From Gonatopus flavifemur (taxonomy: Eukaryota; Arthropoda; Insecta; Hymenoptera; Dryinidae), in assembly GCA_018340375.1 (NCBI GenBank), contig JAFFJZ010000004.1, positions 44,308,001 through 44,372,000 of the forward strand: 64,000 nt of DNA, given 5' to 3'. Positions within the stretch are counted from its first letter, which is position 1, and the number at the start of each line of letters is the position of its first letter. Positions 1 to 11,403 of this stretch are shown here, piece by piece. Position numbers and translations under genes: made by a program. Under the pieces are notes generated by a model. The model did no database searches. It was not told the DNA's origin and saw only the letters and a program-made list of their open reading frames with translations.

Positions 1-909
1 GATAAATTTACTAAATGGACAGAAATCCAGCCATTAAGGCATACTAAGGCCCCTGCCGTGGTTAAATCTTTTAAAGAACGAACTATTTTACGTTTCGGTT
101 GCCCACGCGTAGGTATTACAGATAACGGCAGTCAGTTTGTTAGTGAAGATTTTATTGATTTATTGTCGCAATATGGTATAACACACCAGCGAACGCCAAC
201 CTACTCACCCCAATGCAATCCGGTAGAACGGATGAACAAGGTCATTGGAACGATGGTTGCTCAATTTATAGAGAAGACTCAGCGCTCTTGGGATAAACAT
301 ATTCCGGAACTAAGGGAACGTACCCATACTACGTGACCTTTTTATTTGTCTCGTTCCTTGTTGCACCAACTTCAGGCATAATGAGTAAGATAGAGAAGGA
401 AGTAAGAAAAAGGTCACGTGGTATGGGTACGATCCCTAACCTTCGCGATCAACACTGCTAAGCATGATTCGACGCAGTTCTCACCCGCGTATCTTAATTA
501 CGGTAGAGAAATTTATCCGCCGAAGACTTTACGTTCCGAATGGGAAACGCCAGGAACAACCCCAGTTACAGATCACGACAAACGATTAGAGATTCTCCGC
601 GAGTCATTCGATCTGGTCAGGGTTAACCTCGCTAAAGCGTTCACCAAACAAAGCCTACATTACAACAAAAACAAAGGTTCTTGGAAGCCGAAAGTAGGTG
701 AACTTGTTTGCAAACGTGAACATTATTTGTCCTCTGCTGCTGACGCGGTTTCCGCTAAATTAGCTCCAAAGTACTCTGTGGGGCACCGAATAATTGGTTT
801 AATAGGGTGCAATATGTTTGAGTTAGAAAAGTACGGTAAAACGTACCGTGTGCATATCAAAGATTTGAAGCCTGACTACTCTTCGAATCCGGATTCAGCA
901 CCTCATTAA
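1..909 (+). pseudogene. Gypsy-type (Ty3) pol, integrase end, split by a MITE
   Basis: This is the C-terminal part of a retrotransposon polyprotein that would insert the cDNA copy into chromosomes. The window opens inside the integrase core: an Asp in DKFTKW at the first codons, then TDNGSQF near residue 40 and NPVERMNK near residue 60, which fit the three acidic catalytic positions of an rve domain. Frame 1 stops at 334 inside an inserted repeat (314-436). Integrase-like sequence (FAINTAKHDSTQFSPAYLNYGRE) resumes on the far side and runs to a stop at 907-909. Both halves are in register if the insert and one TAA copy are discounted, so the insertion is the only visible lesion here. The upstream protease, RT and RNase H lie outside the window. 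Family assignment is confident; the clade is not resolved. Confidence 0.85.
314..436. mobile_element. 123-bp palindromic MITE, TAA target duplication
   Basis: Terminal inverted repeats begin GGGAACGTACCCATACTACG on the left and read GGGATCGTACCCATACCACG from the right, continuing into GTGACCTTTTT. TAA lies on both sides (311-313 and 437-439). A 3-bp TWA-type duplication with GGG termini suits PIF/Harbinger (Tourist-like) MITEs; the superfamily is inferred. Confidence 0.8.
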
Positions 910-970
910 TCAGAAAAGGTCCACGTCAAATTTTCGGTGGGAAGATTAGTAATTAGAATCCTTTAAAATT

Positions 971-1711
971 ATGTTTAGTGTGATAACCATGGCTGACCAG
1001 CCTTCCTCGTCCGACGCAAAGATGACAACAAAAGAACGTCTACACCTCCTGTATGCCAACTCAACCCCGGTAGCTCTCATTCCAAAACCCCGGGTAAGGG
1101 TGCCGGTTTCCAAGCCATTCCACGCTAAATCCCGAGGGGACTTTTTACAACAGCCGGTCCCAGCACGAGTAACGACGAGCAGGAAAGTGGAGCCATACGA
1201 CCCCTGTCAACCAGGTTTCGACCGTGCCAGAGCCAGTCCAAAGACAGCTCCAACTCAAGGTCCTAAGGTGACCAAAATCGAGAAGGTCCAGTTAAAAATC
1301 GCTCACTGTCTGCTGGGGCGACCAGATCCAAAGACCACTCTAACGCCTCTTACGGTCTGTTGCGCACAAAACCGCACAGTACCAACAGAATTAGCTACAA
1401 CTTTGGCTGACGCTGCGCGGAAAATGGAGCGAAGGATCCAGGAGCAGCGAACAGCCTTGCTAAAGAATGCCTTGAGCCCAGCTACGCCTGAAGGGAAATT
1501 CTCTCCGGAAAAACAGTCTGCGAGCCTGCCGATTCAAAGGAACCAACAACTCCGGTTATTGTCCAGCTTGAGGCTGGAGGAAATCCGACACGCTGCAAAA
1601 AGGGTGAGGATGACAGCCCGGGATGAAGTTGGCCGAACCTGGAAGGTGAGCGGAGGATACGGCAACATCCGAGTCGTCCCTCACGAGACAACATTTAGGG
1701 AGGAAACCTAA
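971..1711 (+). CDS. Unrecognised ORF downstream of gypsy pol
   Basis: A 246-codon open frame starts 62 bp after the pol stop. The ATG at 989 has a better context (accATGG) than the one at 971, so the likely product is about 240 residues. It is rich in Lys, Arg, Pro and Thr, with no visible signal peptide, membrane segment, cysteine knuckle or protease motif. It therefore does not look like an envelope protein, despite lying where env would sit. The last third (residues 140-215) is strongly charged and probably helical. It lies between the integrase and the polypurine tract, so it is probably an accessory ORF of the same element. Function unknown. No stop interrupts it, unlike the MITE-broken pol. 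Confidence 0.5.
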   Translation: MFSVITMADQPSSSDAKMTTKERLHLLYANSTPVALIPKPRVRVPVSKPFHAKSRGDFLQQPVPARVTTSRKVEPYDPCQPGFDRARASPKTAPTQGPKVTKIEKVQLKIAHCLLGRPDPKTTLTPLTVCCAQNRTVPTELATTLADAARKMERRIQEQRTALLKNALSPATPEGKFSPEKQSASLPIQRNQQLRLLSSLRLEEIRHAAKRVRMTARDEVGRTWKVSGGYGNIRVVPHETTFREET

Positions 1712-2079
1712 CGAGGAACCCTAACCGAAAGACTTTACTGTTTTATTTTTGTTTTATTATAAAGAGTTCCTTCTATGTCCTAATTTTAAAGTTCTTATTT
1801 TTTTGTTTTTGTATATATAAGTGTACCGGTTATGAGAAATGTTACCGACAATCAGTATTATGTTAAGGCAAACAGCCCAAAGAGGCTTTTAAGTGATAAT
1901 TGACATTTTTTATATTTTTTTTGGAAGCCAAAGTTTAGTTAGTAAGAAGAGGTTGTAACAAATTGTTTTTTTATATAATTATATGGATATTACCCACCTG
2001 CGTTGTTTATTCAAAAACTATTACTTGCGTTTAAAAGATTTATACGAAAAAATACGCTAAGACGCATATTTTTTCTTTG

Positions 2080-3308
2080 AAAGAAAGGGGGGTGTGTGAC
2101 GAGTCACTATTTTAAGCAAACATCTGTCTTTGACAGAGCATAAATGAAGCGACATTTAATAAGAGCAATAATACGGGTGCGTGCAAAGGACATAGTAGCG
2201 CCATCCGACGGAGCGCTCGGAACCTTCATGCAAACATACGCTTGACCGAGCGCATGACGTATATCGCGCGGCGCGCCACTGCCCAAAGGAGGAGGTCAGT
2301 AGTACGAACCCGAACCGCACGGTGGAGACCCGACTCATGGCGTTGCCTAGAGTCGGGAATAACTTTCTCCGGGTATATGTAGGGGTGCCTGGTCAGTATA
2401 CCAGCACTCTTGTTCGCCTAACGCAGCTGACTGCACCGAGTACTATACAAGGTAACTCAACTTTTGGAATGGGAACAAGCGTCCGGCACCATCGTTACGG
2501 GTGGTGTTCGAAAAATAGCTGTTGTCACGGCTTTGTGCATTTGGTGGATGGGTCATCCTGAAACCACAATTCAAACAGCTCTTGGTAGATGGGACATCCT
2601 GAAGCCTGAGAACAGAGCACCAGGAGTCAAGTAGGGGACTTGCTTCTGATAGATAGCTTAGGGTTGGTGGTGGCCGAGGATGGGACATACTGAATCGGAC
2701 CAATTAGCGTAGGATCCTCGTCACGCACCCGAAGTAGATTCATCAAACGGCTCTTCTAGCCGAATTACTGGAAAACATTTTGATTGGCGCAATCCTAGGA
2801 ATAACTAGACGCAATACACGATCAAGGTTTCTCGGCTTAAATTTAACATATTAATGATCACTTGGACCACTTGAACTCTCCCTCTCTCTCTCTCTCTCTA
2901 CTTAGGGAAGGGAGAATTACCACTTGAAGAAAGCTTGATCGTGATCGGCGGGGACCGAACTCCTATAGATTTCATGATCGGCAAATACTTCGGTTTTCTG
3001 AGGGTTTGTAAAACCATTAAGATTCGACCCGCGCATGCGCGTAACAATAGGTTAAGGTTGTAAATAGCAAATAATTACCTTTTCTGATTAATGTTTTTTT
3101 TCTTATTATTGAACAATCTTTTATAATAAATCTTTATTGTTTATTGATTAAATTTAACTTTGATTTTGTTCATTTAATGATCTGTAACCCGCGTTCCCCG
3201 ACTCCTGAACCTTGGATCCGGCGAGCTAGAGGCATTGGGGGTCTAATTATTGTTTAATTAGATTCGGTTAAACACCGTTGGCGCGCACATCAGATTTGAA
3301 ACGTTACA
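2080..3308 (+). repeat. Candidate polypurine tract and 3' LTR of the gypsy element
   Basis: A purine run (AAAGAAAGGGGGG, about 2080-2092) is followed directly by TGTGTGACGAGTCAC, a normal start for a 3' LTR. AATAAA-type polyadenylation signals lie near 3125-3135. The 3' edge is uncertain: candidates are an ACA near 3274, followed by a TTGGCGC stretch that looks like a primer-binding site, or GTTACA near 3305. No 5' partner is in the window, so LTR identity cannot be tested. A short CT microsatellite lies at 2878-2898. Small ORFs here are not credible genes. Confidence 0.45.
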
Positions 3309-3375
3309 CGGCCTTGGTGCAAACGTGGTGCGGGCGTCATCATTTTTGTGTGCAGGAGTGTTGCAGATGTGGTGC

Positions 3376-3480
3376 AGGCATATACGGTACTGTTATGGGC
3401 GTGGTGCGGGTGCTTACAGTATTATTGCGGGTTCAGTACAGATGCGCCCGCAACACATCCGTAACAGTACCGTATATTTT
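3376..3480. repeat. Short fold-back repeat
   Basis: The arms share ATACGGTACTGTTA and continue into imperfect GTGGTGCGGGTGC-type sequence on opposite strands (about 3378-3412 and 3442-3480). Several GTGGTGCGGG-like words occur just upstream. Probable MITE remnant. Confidence 0.5.
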
Positions 3481-3510
3481 CATTTCAGCGATTTAAAAAT
3501 TTCAACTCGG

Positions 3511-3700
3511 GGTACCAAAGAAATATTTATTGGAATCAACAAAATACTCTTTGAAACATATCGAATAATTTATTGTTTCAAATAAATACTTATGACCCTA
3601 ATACATATTTCTTTGGTACAAGACGAATTGTATTCAAATAAATCATTTGTGTTTCAGAGAATATTTTGTTGATTCTGATAAGTATTCATTTGGTACAGGA
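3511..3700. repeat. Fold-back MITE, GGTACCAAA ends
   Basis: The left arm starts GGTACCAAAGAAATATTTAT and the right arm ends with its imperfect complement, near ATTCATTTGGTAC. The arms also share an ATCAACAAAATA core, and a second inverted ATTTCTTTGGTAC lies in the middle. No ORF. Confidence 0.55.
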
Positions 3701-4825
3701 CAAATAAATATATATTTGATTGGAATGAATTGTTTTCTTCTCCAAATTTGTTTGCATATTTTCTATTATGTTCTTTCTATCGAATGTGATAAATTCAAAC
3801 AAAAACTAATGTTGCTGAAATAATATAACGGTTTCTTCTCGGTAACTTTCCGGTTCGAAAAGCGCACAAAGTAACCCTTTTTTTCGGTACTGTCCTGGTC
3901 ATTATTTAGTAAAAAATCTCTGAAATACCATTTTCTGACCATTGTATTACCAAAACAGAACCGAACCAAAGAATTACCACAAAATTACCAATGTTTTTGG
4001 TAATTTTGAATTCGCCAGGGGAAGTAATTTTACGATGAAACCAGAATCATTTCTCCCAAATCCTATAGGTTACGATAAAAACCGCTTGAGTTCTACCGTG
4101 AATTCATGATACAGCATCGTGAATTTCCGTTTCGGAAATCGCATTGGAACCAATAGGAAGAATTTTATCGTTTCCTATGGGAAATTCCTGTCAGGAGAGG
4201 TAACAGTGTAAGAGTAAATACTCATCATACGAAGAGCATTGGAACTCAAGAATATCATAATTCTTATAAAATGAATATAAAATTGATAAAAAAGGATATA
4301 AAAATTCTGGTGAAATGAATATTTCAATTCCCATTAGTCAGAGAGTGGGAGTTCTTCATACATTCAAATGTAAAATTAAATATAACATCGTACCCTGAAC
4401 ATGTGCTATAAATGCGCACAATCGGAACGATGACAAATTTATGTAAGCCTTCTTTGGCCGCCTGATCAGCGTTGCCGGTTTAGCTGCGATCGTTAGGGCA
4501 TAGGTTAGGTACGTTAGGAATAAGGTAGGTAGGTTTCTGACAGGGTTTGATACCCGTTGGACGAAGGATTCGATATTAAACTCCAGAATGTGCGTTGAGT
4601 CCAGTCTGAAAATCATTTTCTTCAGATTTCGAACAAGTCTTTTCTCCCGTATTTTCAAGTATGAATTGTTGAGAAACTTTTCATCAAGATTTTTTTATGA
4701 AAACAAAATGACTTGAAATGACCTGATTATTATCAATATATTGGACAGATATTTTTGGTCACATTTCGGTCATGTTTCAAGACGGACCGTCATCGGGTCA
4801 TTTCAAGTCCCAGTGACCAAGATTG
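3701..4825. other. AT-rich interval without a gene
   Basis: Short open frames exist but none resembles a protein. Repeated GGTAA/TTACC and TCCTATRGG-like words suggest decayed repeats. The minus-strand frame at 4356-4658 has no recognisable domain. Confidence 0.5.
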
Positions 4826-5060
4826 TACCAAAACATCTCTCTATCTCAACGGTAATATTTCGGTCCGTTCTGAAAAATGACCACAATATGACCGAAAAGA
4901 TCTCTGCAATATGATGGTAATTTTGAGGTCACCTTTATGAAAATGACCAAAAACATTTTCCATCTAAACGGTCATTATTCGGTCAATACCGAATCATGAT
5001 CACAATATGACCGGTAAGATGTATTTCCTTGGTGATAATCTTCTGGTCACTTCTTGGTCA
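4826..5060. repeat. Degenerate tandem repeat, period about 119 bp
   Basis: Two adjacent units start ACCAAAACATCTCTCTATCT (4827) and ACCAAAAACATTTTCCATCT (4946). Each continues through a CGGT, TATTTCGGTC or TATTCGGTC, CACAATATGACCG and GGTCAC series. GGTCA/TGACC half-sites recur about every 20-30 bp through 4740-5160. Confidence 0.6.
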
Positions 5061-5581
5061 CAAAAATTCACAAAACAACCCCTAATATTACCAATTTTTC
5101 GGTCATTCCACCGACCACTTTTTGGTCATTTTTTGGAAACAATTTGGTCAATTCGTGGTGCTTTTTTTGATAATTTCGGATCCGTCAGGGATGGTCTATA
5201 CATTGTCAAAACATGAACAAATAATCTGTCGATGAGGCGATGTGTTGATGGGTTATTATCATATTGAAAGAATAATTGAAAAATGAATGAATTACAGGTT
5301 ATTACAGGTCATTCAGAACAACAATCGAACACAAATAACTTGGAATTAAATATACTTTTATACATCGCTTAGAAGGATTCATGAATGAATTTGGAGACAG
5401 GTATGAATAGATCCATTTGCCACATTCAGAAAATTGGAATATACACAGGTAAGCTCTGTATGATGGATTATTCATGAAATGCATGATTTCTCCACAGGCG
5501 AAAGCATAACAGATATACCATAATCCCTGACGGATAGTTTCCTACCGTTGCTTCTTCTAACCAGAACCAGAGACAAATAAT
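5061..5581. other. No gene seen
   Basis: The remaining GGTCATTT-type words end by about 5160. The rest is AT-rich with only short frames that match nothing I know. Confidence 0.5.
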
Positions 5582-5864
5582 CCCAGTAAACATTTTTCCC
5601 CTCAACATTTCAAACATTCATTATGTTATCTAAATGCGAACAGAAAGTTCTCTAATGCGTCGATTTCGGAAATCTTTTTGATGCCTTCTTCATGAGGCCT
5701 GGAAGTTATCAGAAAGTTGACTTGGATCACATTCTGATAACTTCCAGACCTAATGAAATAGGCATCAAAAAGATTTCCGAAATCGACGCATTAGAGAACT
5801 TTCTGTTCGCATTCAGATAACATAATGAATGTTTGAAATGTTGAGGGGACAAATGTTTACTGGG
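5582..5864. mobile_element. 283-bp palindromic MITE, CCCAGTAAACATTT ends
   Basis: The arms are nearly perfect complements for about 120 bp, including TTCGGAAATCTTTTTGATGC in one arm and GCATCAAAAAGATTTCCGAA in the other. AT flanks both ends (5580-5581 and 5865-5866). No coding capacity; it would fold into one long hairpin. Confidence 0.85.
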
Positions 5865-6376
5865 ATAGGACATCATACAAGGTTTTACAGAACAAGAAAT
5901 TATCTAATTCAAATTTATAAATTCTGAGGCAAGAGCATGTTGGATATATCATAATCCCTCCACGGACAGTCCGCTACTGTCCTATCCTCCGACTAGAGTC
6001 GTTGGCAGATGATCAAATAGATCATACGGGGGGTGTGCTCAAGGGGAATGATTCAAATTGATTCGCAATCTTTCTGTAGGTCAAAACATAACGAATATAT
6101 CATAACTCTTGACGGACAGCCAGCTACTGCCAATTTCTCCAATTAGGATCGTAGAAAATTGGGGGGGGGGGAAGATTATACCGAGCTTGCTTGAGAAGTA
6201 TTCAAGTTTATTTGCTATTCCTTCACAGATGAAATTATAGTGGATATACCATACCCTTGATGGACAGTCCACTGGTCTATACTATGTGGCCTCAAATTTT
6301 GAGAATTCATATTTATATTGGAACGAACGGTGGTGTTCGGACCACTGGATCCTCAAGATGGCTCGGAGAGGAAAAA

Positions 6377-7347
6377 CCCTAGTATAAATGAATCATATAA
6401 GAACATACATAAAGCATATAGAAACCATATATGGTCATATATGACCATATATAATTCATACGCAATCCATATTGAATCCGTATATGGTCATATATGGCCC
6501 ATACAGAATCCATATATGACCTTTCGATGCAAGACTTTCCCATACATGTGAACAAATTCTGTCACATATGAAATATTTTTCGTATATGGATTTTATATGG
6601 ATTATATATGAGTCATACATGATCATATATGGATCACATATGGATTAAATATGGATTGTATATGATTCTATGCATTCTCATACATGAATCATATATGAAT
6701 TTTATATGTATTATGTATGGATTATGTATGGGTCATATATGTTCGTTTTTTACTAGGGAACAAATGAACGAACGATGCTCAGAAATGAAATACGAATTTA
6801 TTTTCAATTTTTATTATAAGAGAAAATCGAAAGAAAAATCTAAGGAGTTTCTCCTCGAAAACCCAGTTGGAACTCCCTCAGAACATTAGCTTTTCCGAGA
6901 GGTTCACGAAAGTTTCTGAAAGAAGAAGAACACCGAATGTCACAGAATGCACTCCAAAACTGTTCGTATTGTAAAAAACGAACATATATGACCCATACAT
7001 AACCCATACATAACACATATAAAATTCATATATGATTCATATATGAAAATGCATAAAATCATATACAATCCATATTTAATCCATATGTGATCCATATATG
7101 ATCATATATGACTCATATATAATCCATATAAAATCCATATACGAAAAATATTTCATATGTGACAGAATTTGTTCACATGTATGGGAAAGCCTTGCATCGA
7201 AAGGTCATATATGGATTCTGTATGGGCCATATGTGATCATATACGGATTCAATATGGATTGCGTATGAATTACACATGGTCATATGTGACCATAAATGGT
7301 TTCTATATGCTTTATGTATGTTCTTATATGATTCATTTTTACTAGGG
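6377..7347. mobile_element. 971-bp fold-back element, CCCTAGTA ends, ATATATGG-rich arms
   Basis: The left arm (6377-6758) begins CCCTAGTATAAATGAATCAT. The right arm (6971-7347) ends with the complement and TACTAGGG. Each arm is a dense series of TATGGATCATATATG-like words, so each can also fold on itself. The left arm's inner edge ends TTTTTTACTAGGG, so this may be two opposed MITEs with a 212-bp spacer instead of one element. The terminal octamer matches the 10.6-kb transposon at 18971-29547. Confidence 0.75.
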
Positions 7348-8154
7348 TTATTAATCGTTGACCTCGCTGGTTGAGTTTGATTAATTGATTTGATTAGTTT
7401 ATTTCGAGCTCAGGTTTTGGTTATCGTTCTCACAGAGTGATTCGACGTCCATTTATCATCATCGCTCATATATGAAATTGAACAACAATAATAATAATAA
7501 TTAAGAATAATTTTAATTACAGCGAAGAGTTGGTTCTAATTAAGTTCGTTTCGTTTTCAAGTGGAGCTGTCCTTATCAAATTCCGTGAATTGATTTCGTC
7601 CAGGTCCCGGGTTGAGGGGTTCAGCTTAGAATCATTCACGAAAGAAATAACCAAAAGAAAAACGGGAAAAAAACTGAATTTAATCGCTGCTCAACGGCCC
7701 CGCTAAGTCCCTTTTAGGGGTTCACGGAGACGATTAAGAAACGACAATATCCAAGAGTTTTCAAATCCTATCTCACTCAAGGTACCGCTTTCGCGGGGTT
7801 CGATGAGAATAGATTTAGGAAACTTAAAGGACTCTGAAAAAGAAGAAAAATAGATTTCACATATACCTCCCGGTATGTGTTGTAATACTTCGATTGATTC
7901 GAAGTTCGAACGGAAGTAATATAACTTCCTTCGATAAGAACAATTCGCTAATAAGAGGTCGAGTTGCATCAATTTTACAATATAATATCAGAAAATTAAA
8001 TCTCATCGCAAGAGAGAAAGAAACACGATGACACTCCTAGTGTTGAGTAACAAAATCATATTCAATTTGAACTCCTGGTGAATCATACCACTAATTTGAT
8101 TACCACGCGGGCGCATGGATGGTACCGAGCGTCAGTACACGTTATCCGCGTGAT
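7348..8154. other. No gene seen
   Basis: Contains a short AAT run near 7487 and a minus-strand frame (7703-7972) with no domain I recognise. Confidence 0.4.
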
Positions 8155-9207
8155 TACACTGTTAGAAAAGTTCTCAAATTTAATATGAAAATTCTTATGA
8201 AATTCTATAAGTACATCTTAAAATTAATAATATTCTGTGATTCACAGCATGTTTATGAATTTTCACATTAAATGCATGAAAATTAATAACCGGTTATGAA
8301 AATTTAAAATATATTATTAAATTCCATGCAAACTTCCTAATTCTAATAATCTATAATGAAAAATCACAATAATACATGTTAAAATATTAAAGATGGCTTC
8401 TATGCGCATAATTCACTGCGCACTTTGTTTTTGGGAGCATATAATAGTACATACGTGTAGACATGTGATAGAATCCATAACCTCTTAATTATCACTAATG
8501 GTCAATAACTCATGGGTATGTATACCATGATTATATGTCCTAATTCAATTAGCTTTAGTTACATGTGAACAAATTCCCGAAGTTTTTATACACATATAGT
8601 TGATAACAAGATAACTTTGAAATATGGATAAGTCTTGTTCTTTTCTCTTTCATATTTTTATCAATGCAACTCTATTTACGGAATCAAAATTGAATACTAA
8701 TATGAATGTATGTATATATGTGTGTGTGTACAGAGCATATGTGGTATCCAAAACTACATCGTATTTTACAGTCGATTTCTTCAATCGTGATGTAGTCAAG
8801 CTGGTTGAGGCGTGAGGTCGTAGGTTAGGTTTGGTAGGAAAGCAGGTTCGATCCCCCGTTAGGCCCCCAAAACTTTGCGCTCCAATTGACTTTGACTACA
8901 TTCACGATTACGTACTCACTTCGGAAGAGTTTCGAGGATTCCAAAATATGAAGGAAATTCCTAATGATTTCTGTTGAGAACTTCAAGATTTTTTTCTGTT
9001 AATTCATAATTCAGAATTATAAATTTTAATATGTAATACATTATTGGATTTCATAGAAATTCCATGTACATAAATTTATAATAATTGTTATTCAATTTAA
9101 TACTCAGTTTTTAATATACAATACAGTATTAAATTTAATAATAATATTATGTAAAAAACTTCATAATAATTATTATGAAATTTAAGACAGATTTTTCTGA
9201 CAGTGTA
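8155..9207. mobile_element. Non-autonomous element with TACACTGTYAGAAAA ends
   Basis: Left end TACACTGTTAGAAAA and, from the right, TACACTGTCAGAAAA bound 1,053 bp of AT-rich sequence. The inner flanks repeat AATTTTAATATG-like words in both orientations. No transposase and no clear target duplication, so the boundaries are likely but not proven. Confidence 0.5.
8790..8870 (+). repeat. tRNA-like (SINE head-like) segment
   Basis: TAGTCAAGCTGGTTGAGGCG resembles a pol III A box, and GGTTCGATCCC about 45 bp later is a good B box. The T stem does not pair, so this is not a functional tRNA. Possible SINE head or tRNA pseudogene inside the 8155-9207 element. Confidence 0.35.
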
Positions 9208-9425
9208 CCTGATGATATTGATCGTGGTGGTAAGTAACATGCAGATGTATAGTATACCTGCATCCTTTCTACTCTTTCTTGATCCACCTGTAATTTTACT
9301 CAAAGAATTTACTCACTGAAAAAACTTTTCCACCTGGGAACTCAGGAATAAGGTTATTGGATGATATATAATCCAGGGGCCAAAATATTGATGGAAAATC
9401 AACAGAAACTCACGCGTTAAACGTA

Positions 9426-11403
9426 ATGGGTCTTCCTAATGTTGACGGTGTTTCTTCTTATTTGAATGCAGTAATGCAGTGTATATTGTACTGTGCTTCT
9501 AAGACAAAACAATTACTTTCATCTGACCCCAATGACATCATAAATATTTCAATTCAGAACTACAATTCGCAAAAAAATCTTGATATCATAGCTTTAAAAC
9601 AGCTTTCAGGTCCACAATACTTGCATAATCACTCACAAGATGCAGGAGAATTCATCGCTTAAGTTTGCGAAAATTCAATGGCTATTAAAAATTTAGTGGA
9701 GCACCAAATAACTACCATAACGGAATGTACGAAATGTGAATATACCCAAAATATTGTTGGTACAAATTGTGTCATACGTTTTGTGCTCCCTCCAATTTCA
9801 CAAAAATCATTTTAGTTTCAAGAAATATTCAAGGTCAATTTTGCAACATGGAAAATTTTCGCAGATTCTTGTGACAATGGTAATAACTTGCATAAAACTA
9901 AAAAATCATTTATAACAGCGTCAGAACGAGATGTAATTGTGCGATTGATGATATTTAATCACAACAATGTTGAAGCAACAAAGGTAGAAAATATAAACCT
10001 TAAAGCAGTACCAACTTCAAAAATTGAAATTGCACAACACTTTTATGAAGTTATAGCTGTTGTTTTTCATCAGGGTGAAAATATTTCTGAAGGTAATTTC
10101 ACATCCACGTTACGAAGTAACCCAGCAAACACTGCACTGATGGCCCTGTACTGGGTCTCCAATAAATGCCAGCAATAGCTTTGATGGTCCTCCATTGGCA
10201 GCCTTTGATGGCCCAGCGCGTGTATGTCCCACCGGCCAGCATTCAGCCACATAACATTCAACCAACACCGTATGCCTTCATTGCATCACTAAACTTCATC
10301 CACTGATTAAATATGAATGTCAAGACACGAATTCATTGTGAATTCAATATTATTTTCAACAAGAATCAAAAACGATGAATTTATTGAAGACTATAAAATG
10401 AACAAAAAAAATTTATTAGATGAATGGTATTCATCCGCAATGATTTTCCCATCCTCAAACATGTCGTTGTAATCCAACGTGAAAGAATCCTGAGAAATTC
10501 CTTGTGTCCACGGTGACCCATCCAAACTTCTACCGCTCCTGGGAATGCTGCACATTCATGATCACGTTCAGAAGTCGTTGACGCGCTGCTGCTGGTCCTT
10601 CGTGCTCGTTGGAGCACTAATTGGCGTTGTAGTGAATGAAAAATTATTGAAAATATATCCTGATCATAAATATATGGTACTTGAAACCACACACTGATTC
10701 ATTCCTGCTTTCACACTGAATCAAATGTTAGAAAGGATATCTTCATCACGAACAAGTTTTTTGTCGTGTAAAGACGTCTATACTACTCAAAGTTTGATGA
10801 AATGTTCCCATGTGTTGTTATTGAATAGTGAATCACGTAACCTAATCACTTTGCTTATTCACATCACCCACAATATATTCCAATAAAATAAAACCTGTAT
10901 GATTCACTCGATACACGATATTAGGTATGATTTTATTTTCAATTTAAAATATAGAAATTTATTCTCGAATGAATGAAGGATTCTCATAAAATATCAATTC
11001 AATGGGATGGGTTTGATCATCTGTTATAAAACCAACAACAAAGTTCATAAGAATCGTAACAGATGGCAGTGCGATAATACGGGAAGCCATTATTGGCAAC
11101 ATATCGGGTCATTACAATTCTGCCGTAATTTCCTGGCATCAGAAATGAACGTGATGCCATTATTGGCCCTTCGATGGAGAACAATGTATCGAGTGTCATT
11201 GCACATCCTGTGAAGGCCCAATACATATCCACCAATGCCAGCATTTCACCGGCACTGCCAATGTTGGTCCTTCAAAGAACTTGACCACAGTGTTTGCTGG
11301 GAAAGGTACAAAGTGGATATTTATTCATGATCTGCAAGTTGAAGAGCGACATTGGCCACGTAATGCTAAAGACTCGTATATATATTTCTTCAAAAAGGAA
11401 TAA
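9426..11403 (+). pseudogene. Ubiquitin-specific-protease-like (C19) gene, inactivated
   Basis: C19 proteases remove ubiquitin from proteins. The Cys box appears as GLPNVDGVSSYLNAVMQC, where the expected catalytic Cys before Tyr is Ser. It is followed by HSQDAGEF (family consensus QDAHEF), a zinc-ribbon-like CTKC, FYEVIAVVFHQG, and EGNFTS where the family has GHY. The closing W-x-x-x-D-x-x-V and SYIYFFKK segment lies after an inserted element, at 11315-11403. One frame spans 9426-10120 with stops at 9660 (TAA) and near 9813 (TAG); the last segment is back in register once the insert and a 2-bp AA duplication are discounted. Loss of both catalytic boxes suggests a dead or non-catalytic copy. 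It may be cargo of a transposon; the context does not settle this. The true 5' end is unclear. Confidence 0.7.
10121..11301. mobile_element. 1.18-kb non-autonomous element, CCCAGCAAACACTG ends
   Basis: CCCAGCAAACACTG at the left and its complement CAGTGTTTGCTGGG at the right form perfect 14-bp termini. AA flanks both sides. The subterminal sequence repeats ATGCCAGCA- and TGGCCC-like words. The small frames inside match nothing. It interrupts the C19-like gene between its His box and C-terminus. Confidence 0.8.

Noticed and set aside
2322..2703. Overlapping short ORFs on both strands
   Set aside because: They lie inside the probable LTR, have no domain features and overlap each other in conflicting frames.
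4740..5160. Genuine nuclear-receptor enhancer
   Set aside because: The half-sites are part of a degenerate tandem repeat and no gene is nearby, so a repeat origin is the simpler reading.
6318..6889. Two plus-strand ORFs rich in Tyr, Ile, His and Met
   Set aside because: They are translations of ATATATGG repeats in a fold-back element, not proteins.
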